64,000 nt of DNA from an uncultured Clostridia bacterium (GTDB taxonomy: Bacteria > Bacillota > Clostridia > Christensenellales > UBA3700): NCBI GenBank assembly GCA_947037025.1, contig CAMQSU010000003.1:1-64000 (forward strand), in the 5' to 3' direction. Position numbers and translations under genes: made by a program. This document shows, piece by piece, positions 25,686 to 36,578 of this stretch. The notes below the pieces were generated by a model that was given only the letters and a program-made list of their open reading frames with translations, was not told the origin of the DNA and did not search any database. Within the stretch, counting starts at the first letter, position 1. Each line of letters opens with the position of its first letter.

Positions 25686-26270
25686 ATGAATAATAAAGAT
25701 GGCATTTTAGATAAAATCATTTCGGTTAGCGAAGCTCAAATTGCGGAAAATATCGCAGAGGGCAATGCTAAGGCGGATGAGATTATCAGCAAAGCAAATA
25801 AAGAGAGCAAAGACAGCCTTGACAAGTTTAATTCGACTACTACCGCAACTTATAATGAGGTAGTTAGGCGTATAGTTTCTGTTGCTAATCTTGACGCTAA
25901 AAAAGTACTTATGGGCGCAAAACGCGCTGCAATGGATACTTTATTTGCCGATACATTAGTCTCAGCTTTTGAAATGGATGATAAATCTTACCTTAAAATT
26001 ATCGCTAGTATGATAAATACTAACGCAAAATCTGGTAACGAAATCATTATTTCTGAGGCGGACAGCAAGCGTATAACTAAAAAGTTTGTCGATGATATAG
26101 CGAAAGCTATGGATATAAAACTTAGTATTGCAAAAGAGTTTGGTGACTTTAAGGGTGGTATTATTATAGCTGGTAAAAGCTATGATACAAACCTAACTTT
26201 TGAGGTTGAGCTTTCTGCTATCAGAAGTGATAGCGAAACTGAGCTTGCTAGCAAGATTTTTAAGGAGTAG
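25686..26270 (+). CDS. ntpE: V-type ATP synthase subunit E (peripheral stalk)
   Basis: 194 residues: an N-terminal charged helix (EAQIAENIAEGNAKADEI) then a C-terminal alpha/beta domain with KEFGDFKGGIIIAGKSYDTN, as in NtpE. With the coiled-coil F subunit it forms the stator stalk. It lies 14 bases after ntpK and two before ntpC. Confidence 0.86.
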   Translation: MNNKDGILDKIISVSEAQIAENIAEGNAKADEIISKANKESKDSLDKFNSTTTATYNEVVRRIVSVANLDAKKVLMGAKRAAMDTLFADTLVSAFEMDDKSYLKIIASMINTNAKSGNEIIISEADSKRITKKFVDDIAKAMDIKLSIAKEFGDFKGGIIIAGKSYDTNLTFEVELSAIRSDSETELASKIFKE

Positions 26271-26272
26271 CA

Positions 26273-27277
26273 ATGGCTGGGCAAAGTTTAATATATTCTA
26301 ATGCTAGAGTTAAGGCGATGGAGAACACTCTCCTATCAGCGGAGAAAATCACAAGAATGACTTACGCTGATAGTCTTGCAGAGGCAGTGAAAATTTTATA
26401 CGAGAGCAATTACGGTGGCGGTGTGATGGTGGATAACCCTTACTCATTCGCGGAAGTTTTGCATGCGGAAGAAGAGCGTGTGGCTAAGTTCATGCGGGAA
26501 GCAATGCCTGATAAAAGTGGTCTTGAAACACTACTTTATCCGCTCGATTATCACAATGCAAAGGCATTAGTTAAAGCGAAAGCAGTAGGTATAAAGGATG
26601 CGGCATATATGCTAGCACCTGTCGGCATGATTGAGCATGACTTGATCGAGGAGAGTATCGCGTCAGGTGATTTCTCTAAATTGCCTAAACCTATGGCGGA
26701 TGCTTTAAATTTGATTGTAATTGCAACAACAAACGGCGAGATAACGCCACGCATGATTGATATTGAGATTGATAAAGCTATGTATATTGCGATAATGATG
26801 GCAGTTAAAGCTGCTAAAGTTAAAAGTTTGACTAAGTATTGGACTAGCAATATTGATATTACAAATATCTCTACAATGTTTAGATGTAAGCGAATTGATG
26901 CTGATGCAAAGTTCTTTTTGCAAAACTTTATTGCAGGCGGCGAAGTTTCCGATTATCTTCTTAGTGATTTAATCGATCTTAGTTTAGAGGCTGTTGCGGA
27001 TAAACTTAGATACACTAATTACGCAAAATTAGTTGACCTTGCGGTTGTGGATTTATCTGCTGGCAAGGCATTGATTAGTTATGAAGTTGAGTGGGATAAT
27101 TACCTTATGGAGATTTTTAAAGTTGATAAGGCAGATATATTTTCAGTCGCTCCTATTGCGGGATTCTATATTGCTAAAAAAATCGAGCTGAAAATGGTGC
27201 GTATGATACTTACAGCAATCAAGAACAAAGCTAGCGAGGCTGATATTAAAGCTAGACTGAGAGGTTTCTATGCGTAA
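26273..27277 (+). CDS. ntpC: V-type ATP synthase subunit C (d-type)
   Basis: 334 residues. The opening SNARVKAMENTLLS and the block LLYPLDYHNAKALVKAKAVG are typical of subunit C, as is AGFYIAKKIELKMVRMIL near the end. This funnel-shaped helical protein links the central stalk to the K ring. Its last eight bases overlap ntpG. Confidence 0.92.
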   Translation: MAGQSLIYSNARVKAMENTLLSAEKITRMTYADSLAEAVKILYESNYGGGVMVDNPYSFAEVLHAEEERVAKFMREAMPDKSGLETLLYPLDYHNAKALVKAKAVGIKDAAYMLAPVGMIEHDLIEESIASGDFSKLPKPMADALNLIVIATTNGEITPRMIDIEIDKAMYIAIMMAVKAAKVKSLTKYWTSNIDITNISTMFRCKRIDADAKFFLQNFIAGGEVSDYLLSDLIDLSLEAVADKLRYTNYAKLVDLAVVDLSAGKALISYEVEWDNYLMEIFKVDKADIFSVAPIAGFYIAKKIELKMVRMILTAIKNKASEADIKARLRGFYA

Positions 27278-27590
27278 AGAAAAAATAGCAGTATTAGGCG
27301 AAGGTGATTTGGTATTAGTTTTCAAGGCTATCGGTATGGACGTTTTTAGTGCAAACTCCGCTGGCGAAGCATCAGATCAGCTAAAAATTCTGGCTAGGAA
27401 TTACTCGGTGATATTTGTCACAGAGGAAATTGCAGTCAGTATCGCTGACCATATTGCAAAGTTCAAGACAAAAGCATATCCTGCAATAATACCTATTCCG
27501 TCATCTTCGGGTGCAACGGGTATTGGTATTGAAGGCATCAAGAAAGATGTCGAGCGTGCTGTTGGTACGGATATTTTGTTCAATGACTGA
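27270..27590 (+). CDS. ntpG: V-type ATP synthase subunit F (NtpG)
   Basis: 106 residues. KIAVLGEGDLVLVFKAIGMD opens the small Rossmann-like domain; ITEEIA-like VTEEIAVSIADH and PAIIPIPSSSG follow. The subunit binds the D shaft and helps regulate rotation. It overlaps ntpC by eight bases. Confidence 0.9.
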   Translation: MRKEKIAVLGEGDLVLVFKAIGMDVFSANSAGEASDQLKILARNYSVIFVTEEIAVSIADHIAKFKTKAYPAIIPIPSSSGATGIGIEGIKKDVERAVGTDILFND

Positions 27591-27637
27591 TTAGCATAGC
27601 TAGTAGTTATATTATAAGATTTAGAGAGGTCTAAAAG

Positions 27638-29401
27638 ATGAGTGATGGAAAAATAATTAAGGTTTCTGGCCCACTAATCGTGGCAGAAGGCATGGACGAT
27701 TGCAAAATGTTTGACGTTGTTCGTGTAAGTAAAAGTAACCTTATTGGCGAGATTATCGAGCTAAGAGGGGATAAAGCATCTATTCAGGTTTACGAGGAAA
27801 CGAGCGGATTAGGTCCGGGCGAAGTTGTCGTATCTACTGGAGAGCCGCTATCCGTTGAGCTTGGCCCAGGCCTACTTGAGGGTATGTATGACGGTATTCA
27901 AAGACCGCTTGATAAATTGCTTGAGGCGTCAGGACATAGAATTGCTCGTGGAGTATCTATGCCTGCTCTTGACCATGACAAAAAGTGGGCTTTTGTGCCA
28001 GTTGTGGCTAAAGGCGCTAAAGTTGTTGCTGGTGATATTTTAGGAACAGTTGAAGAAAATAACGTGTTCACACACAAAATATTAGTGCCGATTGGTGTTG
28101 AAGGTGAAGTCAAAGCTATTAAAGCGGGCGAGTTTACTGTTGATGATATCGTATGCACTGTGACTACTGCAAAAGGTGAGCGTAAACTTACTATGATGCA
28201 AAAGTGGCCAGTTAGACGTAGCCGTCCTTATAAGACTAAAATGTCTCCAACTAAGCCGCTTATCAGTGGTCAAAGAGTTATTGATACTTTTTTCCCAGTT
28301 GCTAAAGGTGGCGCTGCATGTATTCCGGGGCCGTTTGGTAGTGGAAAGACAGTAGTTCAGCATCAGCTTGCAAAATGGGCGGATGCGGATGTTATCGTAT
28401 ATGTTGGTTGCGGCGAGCGTGGTAATGAAATGACAGATGTTTTGAATGAGTTCCCAGAGCTTATTGATCCTAAAACAGGCGAGTCATTAATGAAGCGTGT
28501 TGTGCTTATTGCTAACACATCAGATATGCCAGTTGCAGCGCGTGAAGCTAGTATTTATACAGGTATCACTATCGCTGAGTACTTCCGTGATCAAGGTCAT
28601 AACGTCGCTATCATGGCGGATTCTTCATCAAGATGGGCAGAGGCACTTCGTGAAATGTCAGGTCGACTTGAGGAAATGCCAGGTGAGGAGGGTTACCCTG
28701 CTTACCTATCATCAAGACTTGCTGAGTACTATGAGCGTGCAGGTATCGTTACCGCTTTAGGCAGTGACGAGAGAGTGGGTTCTATAACTGCAATATCAGC
28801 AGTTTCACCTCCGGGTGGTGACTTATCAGAGCCAGTATCTCAGGCGACTCTTCGTATTGTTAAAGTGTTTTGGGGGTTGTCTGCATCACTTGCATACAAA
28901 CGTCATTTCCCTGCAATCGATTGGCTTGCTAGTTACTCGCTATATGGCGATAAGCTTGAGGATTGGTACCGTGATAATGTTGATGAAGAATGGGCTTTTT
29001 ACAGGACTAACGCGCTAAGACTTCTTCAAGAAGAAGCTAGTTTAGATGAGATTGTTAGACTTGTAGGTGTTGATGCACTAAGTTCAGTTGATCGTATGAC
29101 TATGGAAACTGCAAAATCAATCCGTGAGGATTATCTGCATCAGGATGCATTTCATGAAATCGATACTTACGCATCACTTACTAAGCAGTTCAAAATGCTA
29201 AAGCTAATACTAAAATGTCATGACCTTGGACTTAAAGCAGTTGCAGAAGATATCGAAATCGATGATATTTTGCAGCTTCCTGCAAGAGAATCAGTGTCTA
29301 GATGTAAGTATATTGAGGAGAGCAAGCTAGCTCAGTTTGATGAAATTTTGATCGAAATGACTAAGCAAATTGACTCGCTTATTGCTGAAGGAGATATGTA
29401 A
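27638..29401 (+). CDS. ntpA: V-type ATP synthase catalytic subunit A
   Basis: 587 residues, the usual length. Walker A GPFGSGKT (231-238), the catalytic Glu in [13 protein letters not shown], the [15 protein letters not shown] block, and the V-type insertion (about 110-180) not present in F1 beta. AGAGG precedes the ATG. It hydrolyses or makes ATP in the A3B3 head. Confidence 0.97.
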   Translation: MSDGKIIKVSGPLIVAEGMDDCKMFDVVRVSKSNLIGEIIELRGDKASIQVYEETSGLGPGEVVVSTGEPLSVELGPGLLEGMYDGIQRPLDKLLEASGHRIARGVSMPALDHDKKWAFVPVVAKGAKVVAGDILGTVEENNVFTHKILVPIGVEGEVKAIKAGEFTVDDIVCTVTTAKGERKLTMMQKWPVRRSRPYKTKMSPTKPLISGQRVIDTFFPVAKGGAACIPGPFGSGKTVVQHQLAKWADADVIVYVGCGERGNEMTDVLNEFPELIDPKTGESLMKRVVLIANTSDMPVAAREASIYTGITIAEYFRDQGHNVAIMADSSSRWAEALREMSGRLEEMPGEEGYPAYLSSRLAEYYERAGIVTALGSDERVGSITAISAVSPPGGDLSEPVSQATLRIVKVFWGLSASLAYKRHFPAIDWLASYSLYGDKLEDWYRDNVDEEWAFYRTNALRLLQEEASLDEIVRLVGVDALSSVDRMTMETAKSIREDYLHQDAFHEIDTYASLTKQFKMLKLILKCHDLGLKAVAEDIEIDDILQLPARESVSRCKYIEESKLAQFDEILIEMTKQIDSLIAEGDM

Positions 29402-29403
29402 TT

Positions 29404-30789
29404 ATGCTAAAAGAGTATAAAACAATTAGAGAGATCGTCGGACCATTGATGTTAGTTGATGGTGTTGAGGGTGTTAAATATGATGAATTAGTAGAAATTA
29501 TACAAGCTAACGGCGAAATCCGTCGTGGTAAGGTATTAGAAATCCACGCAGATAAAGCGTTAGTTCAGTTGTTTGAGGGTTCTCAAGGTATTCAAATGAG
29601 CACTGCAAAAGCTAGGTTTTTAGGCAAAAGTCTAGATTTAGCAGTTAGTGAGGATATGTTAGGTCGTGTTTTTGATGGTCTAGGAAACCCACGTGATGGT
29701 GGTGCTCCGATAATTCCAGAAATGAGAATTGATATCAATGGTCAACCTATAAACCCTGCAGCTCGTGATTATCCTGATGAGTTTATTCAGACAGGAATAT
29801 CAGCAATTGACGGTCTAAACACGTTAGTTAGAGGACAAAAATTGCCAGTATTTAGTGGTGCAGGACTTCCTCATGCGGAGCTTGCAGCACAAATAGCTAG
29901 GCAAGCAATGGTTCTTAATGATGATGATAAATTTGCAGTAGTATTTGCTGCTATCGGTATCACGTACGAGGAAGCGGACTTCTTTATGCAAGACTTCCGT
30001 AAAACGGGCGCTATCGAGAGAGCTGTATTATTTATGAATTTAGCTAATGACCCTGCTGTTGAGCGTATTGCGACTCCACGTATGGCACTTACTGCAGCTG
30101 AATATCTTGCATTTGAAAAGGGTATGCACGTACTTGTTATCATGACAGATATCACTAACTATGCAGAGGCACTTCGTGAGGTTTCAGCCGCGCGTAAAGA
30201 GGTTCCGGGGCGTCGTGGATATCCTGGTTACATGTATACCGATCTTGCTACAATGTATGAAAGGGCAGGGCGTATTCGTGGTTGTGCAGGTAGTATCACA
30301 CAGATACCAATCCTAACAATGCCAGAGGATGATAAGACTCACCCTATCCCTGATCTTACAGGATATATCACAGAAGGACAAATTATTCTTAGCCGTGAGC
30401 TTAACAAGAAAGGCGTTAAACCGCCAATCGATGTTTTGCCATCATTATCAAGACTTAAAAATAAAGGTATCGGAAAAGGCAAGACTCGTGAGGATCATGC
30501 AGATACAATGAATCAGCTTTTTGCAGCGTATGCACGTGGTAAAGAGGCTAAAGAGTTGTCAGCGATACTTGGCGATGCGGCACTGACTCCAGTAGATAGA
30601 CTTTATGCAAAGTTTGCTGAGGAGTTTGAGGCAACATATGTATCACAAGGAAATAACACTAACAGGACTATCGAGGAAACACTTCGTATCGGTTGGGAGC
30701 TTTTAACAATCCTTCCAAGGTCGGAGATGAAGCGTATTAAAGATAAGTATCTTGAAGAGTTTTATGATAAAATGAAGGCGGATAAATAA
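29404..30789 (+). CDS. ntpB: V-type ATP synthase regulatory subunit B
   Basis: 461 residues. The P-loop position reads FSGAGLPH, the degenerate form normal for B, and [19 protein letters not shown] and [20 protein letters not shown] are family blocks. It forms the non-catalytic half of the head. Two bases follow ntpA's stop. Confidence 0.97.
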   Translation: MLKEYKTIREIVGPLMLVDGVEGVKYDELVEIIQANGEIRRGKVLEIHADKALVQLFEGSQGIQMSTAKARFLGKSLDLAVSEDMLGRVFDGLGNPRDGGAPIIPEMRIDINGQPINPAARDYPDEFIQTGISAIDGLNTLVRGQKLPVFSGAGLPHAELAAQIARQAMVLNDDDKFAVVFAAIGITYEEADFFMQDFRKTGAIERAVLFMNLANDPAVERIATPRMALTAAEYLAFEKGMHVLVIMTDITNYAEALREVSAARKEVPGRRGYPGYMYTDLATMYERAGRIRGCAGSITQIPILTMPEDDKTHPIPDLTGYITEGQIILSRELNKKGVKPPIDVLPSLSRLKNKGIGKGKTREDHADTMNQLFAAYARGKEAKELSAILGDAALTPVDRLYAKFAEEFEATYVSQGNNTNRTIEETLRIGWELLTILPRSEMKRIKDKYLEEFYDKMKADK

Positions 30790-30790
30790 T

Positions 30791-31438
30791 ATGGCAGCAA
30801 AACTAAAAGTAAATCCTACCCGAATGGAGCTTAGGCGTCTTAAAGATCGCAAAAAGACAGCCGTTCGTGGACATAAACTGCTAAAAGATAAGTCAGATGA
30901 GATGATTAGGCAGTTTATTGGATATGCAAAAGAGAATATGAAGATTAGGCTTGAGGTGGAAAAAGAGCTTGGCGAGGCACTTGCAAACTTTATGCTTGCA
31001 AAGGCAGTCAGCGAAAGTTCTGCTATTGAGGAGGCACTTAGTATGCCCGCAGTTTCTATGGAGCTTGAGCTTTCAACTAACAATGTTATGAGCGTTAATG
31101 TCCCTAAAATTGTCATTAAAAAATCAGATTCAAAAAGTTTATATCCATATTCATTCGCATCGGTAACTAGTGAGCTTGACTCATCAATCGCTGTTATTTC
31201 AGGTCTTTCTGATAAGCTTATTAAGCTTGCGGAAGTTGAAAAAACATGTAATATGCTTGCATATGAGATTGAAAAAAATCGTAGACGAGTGAACGCTCTT
31301 GAGTATGTTATGATACCTCAAACTACTGAGGCTATCAAGGATATTACTATGAAGCTTGATGAAAATGAGCGTGGTAATATTGTTAGACTTATGAAGGTAA
31401 AAAGCATTATTGCTGCTAGAGAAAGTGGTGCTAATTAA
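30791..31438 (+). CDS. ntpD: V-type ATP synthase subunit D (central shaft)
   Basis: 215 residues. KVNPTRMELRRLKDRKKTAV at the start and RRVNALEYVMIPQ near the end are diagnostic. The long antiparallel coiled coil is the rotor shaft. It is the last gene of the operon and is followed by a terminator. Confidence 0.96.
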   Translation: MAAKLKVNPTRMELRRLKDRKKTAVRGHKLLKDKSDEMIRQFIGYAKENMKIRLEVEKELGEALANFMLAKAVSESSAIEEALSMPAVSMELELSTNNVMSVNVPKIVIKKSDSKSLYPYSFASVTSELDSSIAVISGLSDKLIKLAEVEKTCNMLAYEIEKNRRRVNALEYVMIPQTTEAIKDITMKLDENERGNIVRLMKVKSIIAARESGAN

Positions 31439-31590
31439 TTATTTATTAATTAATTGATGCTTTTATCAACTAGCTAACTAAATAGCTCTATATAATAATT
31501 TGATTGTAATTTATTATAAATGTCATAATTATAAAATTACCAAGTTAAAATATCATAAACCAATAAATAAAAACAAATAAAACAAATATA

Positions 31591-31622
31591 AAAATGCCAT
31601 CACTTAGTGATGGCATTTTTGT
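31591..31622 (+). terminator. Terminator of the V-ATPase operon (bidirectional)
   Basis: AAAATGCCATCAC pairs with GTGATGGCATTTT around TTA. A-rich on the left and T-rich on the right, so it can also stop the leftward genes. The remaining part of this 310-base gap is AT-rich without features. Confidence 0.88.
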
Positions 31623-31748
31623 TTGCATTAAATTTTGCGTTATTTACCTATAATCAAATTAATCATTCGGTTAATGTTATTGGTTAACCGTTTAATTAAT
31701 AATAATCTACACAAATAAAATTACTTATTGGGGCAGTTTCTATCTATA

Positions 31749-33116
31749 TTAAGACATCCTGATAGTATCAGTTTTTCCGCCGTGCTGATTGTTTGAGTAC
31801 TCCATAAATGCAGTTAGTACTATTATAATAAGCACGAATGGGAATGGTGTAAATGTACCTGCATCCATCAAGCAAAGAACTTCAAATCCGATTATTGCAA
31901 TAGAAATTATTATGTTAAAAGGATTTGGATTTTTAAACATTATGACAGCTCGTGAGATATAATAAATACCATACGCTACCATACCTACAATACCTAACGT
32001 TCCCATTATCTGGAATGGAGTAGAGTAGAATAGATAAAAATCTGAAACTAGTAATGTTTCGCTAGCAAAGCCTAGTCCGCCACCAAAGATTGGGTTTGCA
32101 AGGAATAGGTTATATGCTTGCGTAAATAATGTTGTGTAACCTGCATAGCTAACTTTCTCAAATATAAATATTTTTTCAATTATTCCTATAGTTTTATCTG
32201 GGAACATTAGCGCATATATTGATGCAGCAAGGATAATCGTGCATATTGCATAAAGAAGATAACCTCTGTTTTTGCCCTTGAATATTGAGTAGATTATAAT
32301 AGCTAACATTGTTGCACTGCTTACAATTACTACAAGTTTTGAGCCAACAAAGAATATCAAGAAATACATCAAAAAACTTATTATATAAAAAGGTATTGCT
32401 GTCATTTTTCTGCCGTATCCAATAAAGAATGCGCAAGGAAATGATAATGTTAAAATCATTGAAACGCTATTAATATTTCCCCAACCGAAATCCATTGATG
32501 TACGTATTAGGTCAACAATATCAGATTCGCTACGCAGTACAAATGTTATTAATTGAGCGACCACTATTAGACCTAAAGTCAGCATGATGTAACACATATA
32601 ATTATGTGCTTTTACCCATGCTGGAGGGTTTAAGTATAACATTATAATGTAATAAGCCAAAAGCATTATCGGGCCAAGAGCAATGATAAATATAGCACCA
32701 TTAAAATATTGATCAACTGATAAATATCCAACTCCACCTAAAATCAGTGCAATAGATACAAGTATTAGTGGAAGTGTCAGCTTAAACAGTCTAAACTTTG
32801 GTTTATATGTAATAAGGTGAGCAATTAATGACACCAAAAGAATACCGCCACCAATGCCAATTAATATCATGTTTAACCTAGAGGAAAACATGTTTTTACT
32901 AGTTGCACAAAGTGCAGTGAATATCAAACACGGCAGCAGCGGCATAATGTCGCGATTAAATGCCAGCACAAGTCCGCCGACTGTAAGCAACACAAGAATA
33001 CCTATTCCGCCTAGGTTTAATGCCCAAGAAGTGATAGCAATAGCACCTAAAATTAAAATAAATAATGGGTTATATATTATTCTTTGAAAAAGTTGTTTTG
33101 AAGTAAGTTTATTCAT
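31749..33116 (-). CDS. Polytopic membrane protein, O-antigen ligase/polymerase-like (paralogue 2)
   Basis: 455 residues from the ATG at 33116, chosen to line up with the start of its paralogue; upstream TTG and ATG codons are possible. About eleven membrane segments. It shares the arrangement of the protein encoded upstream: a NPLFILIL-type start, MDFGWGNINSVSMILTL in the middle and ANPIFGGGLGFASETLL followed by DFYLFYSTPFQIMGTLGIVG, where O-antigen ligases have a large loop ending in an HN/HS motif. Here the His is replaced by Tyr-Ser, and the SRGG block of the paralogue reads VGSKLV. It may be a diverged copy with altered activity. Confidence 0.62.
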   Translation of the reverse strand: MNKLTSKQLFQRIIYNPLFILILGAIAITSWALNLGGIGILVLLTVGGLVLAFNRDIMPLLPCLIFTALCATSKNMFSSRLNMILIGIGGGILLVSLIAHLITYKPKFRLFKLTLPLILVSIALILGGVGYLSVDQYFNGAIFIIALGPIMLLAYYIIMLYLNPPAWVKAHNYMCYIMLTLGLIVVAQLITFVLRSESDIVDLIRTSMDFGWGNINSVSMILTLSFPCAFFIGYGRKMTAIPFYIISFLMYFLIFFVGSKLVVIVSSATMLAIIIYSIFKGKNRGYLLYAICTIILAASIYALMFPDKTIGIIEKIFIFEKVSYAGYTTLFTQAYNLFLANPIFGGGLGFASETLLVSDFYLFYSTPFQIMGTLGIVGMVAYGIYYISRAVIMFKNPNPFNIIISIAIIGFEVLCLMDAGTFTPFPFVLIIIVLTAFMEYSNNQHGGKTDTIRMS

Positions 33117-33374
33117 AAAAGTATTTCCCAACATTTTTTGCAAGTGCAAAGAAAATGCTAATCCTATAATTGATGTAAGACATTGATGTCTTATATTAGA
33201 GTAATAGAATTATATATACAAGTGATTATAATATGAAAAGTCACCGTAGTATAATTTTATTTTCAAGCAGAGGTTACTATATATTATTTTTGTTAAGTGA
33301 TTTTATAAATTATCATTGACACTAAATGGTTATGGATATATTGTATATTATTGCAAGTTGTAGAACAATGCAAA

Positions 33375-34769
33375 TTATAATTTTTCTGATATTCTAAAGT
33401 TTCGCTTAGGGGTAGGGTAAAATTTATCGTTAGAGTACTCTAAAAAGGCTGTTATAAATATAACTATAAACATAGTAGGGAATGGTAGGAATGTGCCATT
33501 TTCTATAAGGCAAAGCAACTCGAAAGCAATTACACCAGAACCTACAAATACATTAAAGATAGAAGGATTGTGGAATATACTTTTTGCTCTTAATACGTAG
33601 TATATGCCATACGCTATAAATCCTATCATACCTGTGCTTGCAATTACTTGCAATATAGTAGAGTGGAACCAGTACATTCCAAACTCTGGCACATAAAGAT
33701 TGTTTCCCATATATCCTATGCCTACACCAAATATCGAATTGTTTAAGAATAAATTATAAGCTTCCGCAAATAATTCAAATCTACCGGTAGAGTCAAGGTT
33801 GATGTTTTCGAATAATTTATCTAGCACCGCTGCAAAAGCAGTTGAGTTAAATAACATAAATATTGACAGTGCCAAAACCATACCTGCGATAGTGTATATT
33901 AAATTATATCGAGTTTTTGATTTTGCTAATGTGTAGATAGTTGGTACAATCATAGACATAACACAGCCTACTATGCCACCTCTAGAAAAAGTTAAAATCA
34001 TTATGAAGAGTGCTATTGCAGACAAGACATAACATGGAACCGCTATATAAAACTTGCTGTCATAAGCGATGTAGAATAGCGCAGGAAGTATTATAGTTAG
34101 TACTAGACCTACAGTGTTTCTATTGCCCCAGCCAAGATCCATTGTAATTCTGACAAGATCCTCTAATGGCTGGTCAAATCTGATAATATATATTAAACTT
34201 TCTGATACTAACACTATGATGATGCTGATTAATATATAGCACATATACCGCCTAGAGTCTACTTTGTCGTTAGGGCATGTATAAATCATAAGAAAGTAAT
34301 ATAAACATAGCATTAAAGGTCCTAAAGTTATAATGAATGTCATGCTTTTAAGATAGGCTTCAGCTTCAATATAGCCGATACCACCTAAAAACAATGCAAC
34401 ACTAACTAATGCTAGAGGCACTGTTAATTTAAATAATTTGAATTTCGGTTTGAATAAAAAGAAGTGAGCTACAAAAGCTATACCAAGAAGCACACCACCT
34501 ACAGCTACTATATAAATATTTTGCGGATGAGTTAAAAAGTCTTGATTAGAAGTTGCAAATATAGGAAGTGCCAAACAAGGCACAGCAGGTAGAGCATCAC
34601 GGTTTATTATCAGTGCAAAAGCACCAATTGAAAGGGTAGCACACATGCTTAAAGCACTTTGCTCAAAAGCCCATCCAAACACAGTTATGGCACTTAGTAT
34701 TAATAAATACCAGGGGCTATATAATAAATCATTTATTGTGTTTTGGTATCTTAATTTGTGTGTAAGCAT
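33375..34769 (-). CDS. O-antigen ligase/polymerase-like membrane protein (paralogue 1)
   Basis: 464 residues from the ATG at 34769, a few bases after AAGGTGG. Multi-pass (about eleven segments). MDLGWGNRNTVGLVLTI, LTFSRGGIVGCV and NSIFGVGIGYMG then WFHSTILQVIASTGMIGF match the Wzy/WaaL superfamily, with the Arg of SRGG and the His of FHST at the expected catalytic places. Such proteins join or polymerise lipid-linked glycans outside the membrane. The gene lies 40 bases after a glycosyltransferase and before its paralogue, all leftward. Confidence 0.72.
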   Translation of the reverse strand: MLTHKLRYQNTINDLLYSPWYLLILSAITVFGWAFEQSALSMCATLSIGAFALIINRDALPAVPCLALPIFATSNQDFLTHPQNIYIVAVGGVLLGIAFVAHFFLFKPKFKLFKLTVPLALVSVALFLGGIGYIEAEAYLKSMTFIITLGPLMLCLYYFLMIYTCPNDKVDSRRYMCYILISIIIVLVSESLIYIIRFDQPLEDLVRITMDLGWGNRNTVGLVLTIILPALFYIAYDSKFYIAVPCYVLSAIALFIMILTFSRGGIVGCVMSMIVPTIYTLAKSKTRYNLIYTIAGMVLALSIFMLFNSTAFAAVLDKLFENINLDSTGRFELFAEAYNLFLNNSIFGVGIGYMGNNLYVPEFGMYWFHSTILQVIASTGMIGFIAYGIYYVLRAKSIFHNPSIFNVFVGSGVIAFELLCLIENGTFLPFPTMFIVIFITAFLEYSNDKFYPTPKRNFRISEKL

Positions 34770-34809
34770 ATCCACCTTTTTGTTTTATGTTTGCATTTGT
34801 AGTAAGTAA

Positions 34810-36279
34810 TTAATTTAATATATCATTAGATTTTTCCTCAGGTGTTTCATAGCAACTACCTTCAGTTAAAATTATTGTATCCGCCTCAGAATCGTTTAGC
34901 TCGTCGCTGCATGGTATGTTGTCTTTAGAGCAGTCGCTAGAATCGTTGAGGTTACATTGTTCTATGGTGATTTTATCGATAGATGAATTGTCTGAAGCAT
35001 TTTCTTTAGTACTATCTATTCGAGTAACGGTGCTCCATTTTTGTTTAGGATTAAGTACGCCGCAAGTTATTGCAACATTTGTAAGAAGCATAATAGGGGT
35101 CATCAATAATACGCCTTTTGCATATTTGCGTAGCTTAATATCTTTAAGTAGTCTATCCCTTTGTAAAAAGAGAGTTATTACTCCTTGCATTGTCAGCATA
35201 ACAAACATAATGCAAACTACTATAATTGCCATTGGTATAAAAGCAGTCAAGCTTAATTCTGTGCCCATGTGCAATACCGGCATACCTGTTATTATCATTT
35301 TTAGTATTAAGAAAATATAGTATATCGGGAACCAAATGCATGATATTAATGAAATTGGTATAAAGCTGAAAGTTAAAAACATATCGATATATGTTGGCTT
35401 TCCAGTTGTAAAAAATTTCCCAATTAAACGGTGACCTTTAGTCCAAAAAAGCTTGTTAATGCCTTTTCCAATTCGCATATTTCTACCGAACAAATCTTTA
35501 ACTTTTTCTGATTGTTCCTCAAATAAAATTGCATCTTCTACATAATGACAACGATATCCTTTTAGCATTGCCTGAGTCATAAAGTCTACATCCTCAACTA
35601 ATGATTTATTAGAAGGAAATGTTCCAAACTCGGTTAATAGTTTGCTAGAGAACATCATTCCATTGCCTACAAGCTGTGCATTCATATGCAATTTTTCACG
35701 AACGCGAGCGGTTATTCTAGCGTCTCGAATGTTATAAAGTGCTGCAACGCATGATAAAGCGCTAGCAAAAGTATTAATAGTATTAATAAAACCTCGAGCA
35801 ACATGTACGCCAGAATTATAAGCGTCGTTCATCTTGCTAGTGTAGAGCGGATCTATCATAGTATCGGCATCAAAAACAATAAAAAAATCATAGTCAGTAT
35901 AACCAATTGTGTCAATAGCATGTTTTAATGCTGCACCTTTAATTTTTGATTCGCTATTAAATTCAATAACTTTCGCTCCGCAATCTTTAGCAACGGCCGC
36001 AGTATTATCTGTGCAATTGTGTGCAACAACAAGGACTTCAATCATACCTTCTGTGTAAGTCTGAGCAAAAGAACTTTTAATTATTTTAGCAATTACACCT
36101 TCCTCATTTCTTGCAGGTATAATAATGCATACTTTACTAATTTTTTCAGATTGTGAAAAGACAACTTTCTTGCAGAAAAATGCAGAAATCATATAAAATA
36201 ATTGTACAATCATAGATAATGAAGTAAATGCAATAAAAATAATATTAATCCAATCTAAAACTATATAAAATATATCCAT
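34810..36279 (-). CDS. Membrane-bound family 2 glycosyltransferase
   Basis: 489 residues from the ATG at 36279, after AAGGAGGAAA; an in-frame codon six residues earlier overlaps the ribosome site. One N-terminal membrane segment, then a GT-A domain: IIIPARNEEG (53-62), DAD at 137-139 (Mg2+ and nucleotide sugar), LVEDVDFMTQAM as the acceptor-base block and RNMRIGKG as a QxxRW-like element. Three or four membrane helices and an acidic tail of about 65 residues follow. It probably uses a UDP-sugar to build a surface glycan, working with the two ligase-like proteins. Confidence 0.8.
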   Translation of the reverse strand: MDIFYIVLDWINIIFIAFTSLSMIVQLFYMISAFFCKKVVFSQSEKISKVCIIIPARNEEGVIAKIIKSSFAQTYTEGMIEVLVVAHNCTDNTAAVAKDCGAKVIEFNSESKIKGAALKHAIDTIGYTDYDFFIVFDADTMIDPLYTSKMNDAYNSGVHVARGFINTINTFASALSCVAALYNIRDARITARVREKLHMNAQLVGNGMMFSSKLLTEFGTFPSNKSLVEDVDFMTQAMLKGYRCHYVEDAILFEEQSEKVKDLFGRNMRIGKGINKLFWTKGHRLIGKFFTTGKPTYIDMFLTFSFIPISLISCIWFPIYYIFLILKMIITGMPVLHMGTELSLTAFIPMAIIVVCIMFVMLTMQGVITLFLQRDRLLKDIKLRKYAKGVLLMTPIMLLTNVAITCGVLNPKQKWSTVTRIDSTKENASDNSSIDKITIEQCNLNDSSDCSKDNIPCSDELNDSEADTIILTEGSCYETPEEKSNDILN

Positions 36280-36305
36280 TAGTTTCCTCCTTAGCAATAC
36301 AAGAC

Positions 36306-36334
36306 ATTATATCATATTTTGTCAACATTGTCTA
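36306..36334 (-). promoter_or_regulatory. Possible promoter of the glycan operon
   Basis: On the minus strand: TAGACA (36334-36329), 17-base spacer, TATAAT (36311-36306). The -35 box is weak. Confidence 0.45.
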
Positions 36335-36453
36335 CAATATATACTAACAATATCCTTTATATACTATTAATAATGAGGGTGAAGTCGTTTTTTGCTGATT
36401 TTATCTAATATTATAAACTGTTTAAACAAAGAAAACTAAACAAAAGAAAACAA

Positions 36454-36496
36454 AAATTCGCCTTACACATTTTAGTATGTATAGTAAGGCGAATTT
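36454..36496 (-). terminator. Terminator after trpB
   Basis: AAATTCGCCTTAC (36454-36466) pairs with GTAAGGCGAATTT (36484-36496), with a second short stem (ACAT/ATGT) inside the loop. The A-rich left side gives the T-run for leftward transcription. Confidence 0.85.
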
Positions 36497-36578
36497 AATG
36501 CTGTTAGTAGCGGTTAAATATGCATTGTATTATTTATAATAAATATTACGGTTTTGTTATTGTATTAGAGGATTTTTT

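Noticed and set aside
27825-28760. Frames shadowing ntpA in other phases
   Set aside because: Basic, Leu/Ser-rich translations with no domain; the ntpA frame is certain.
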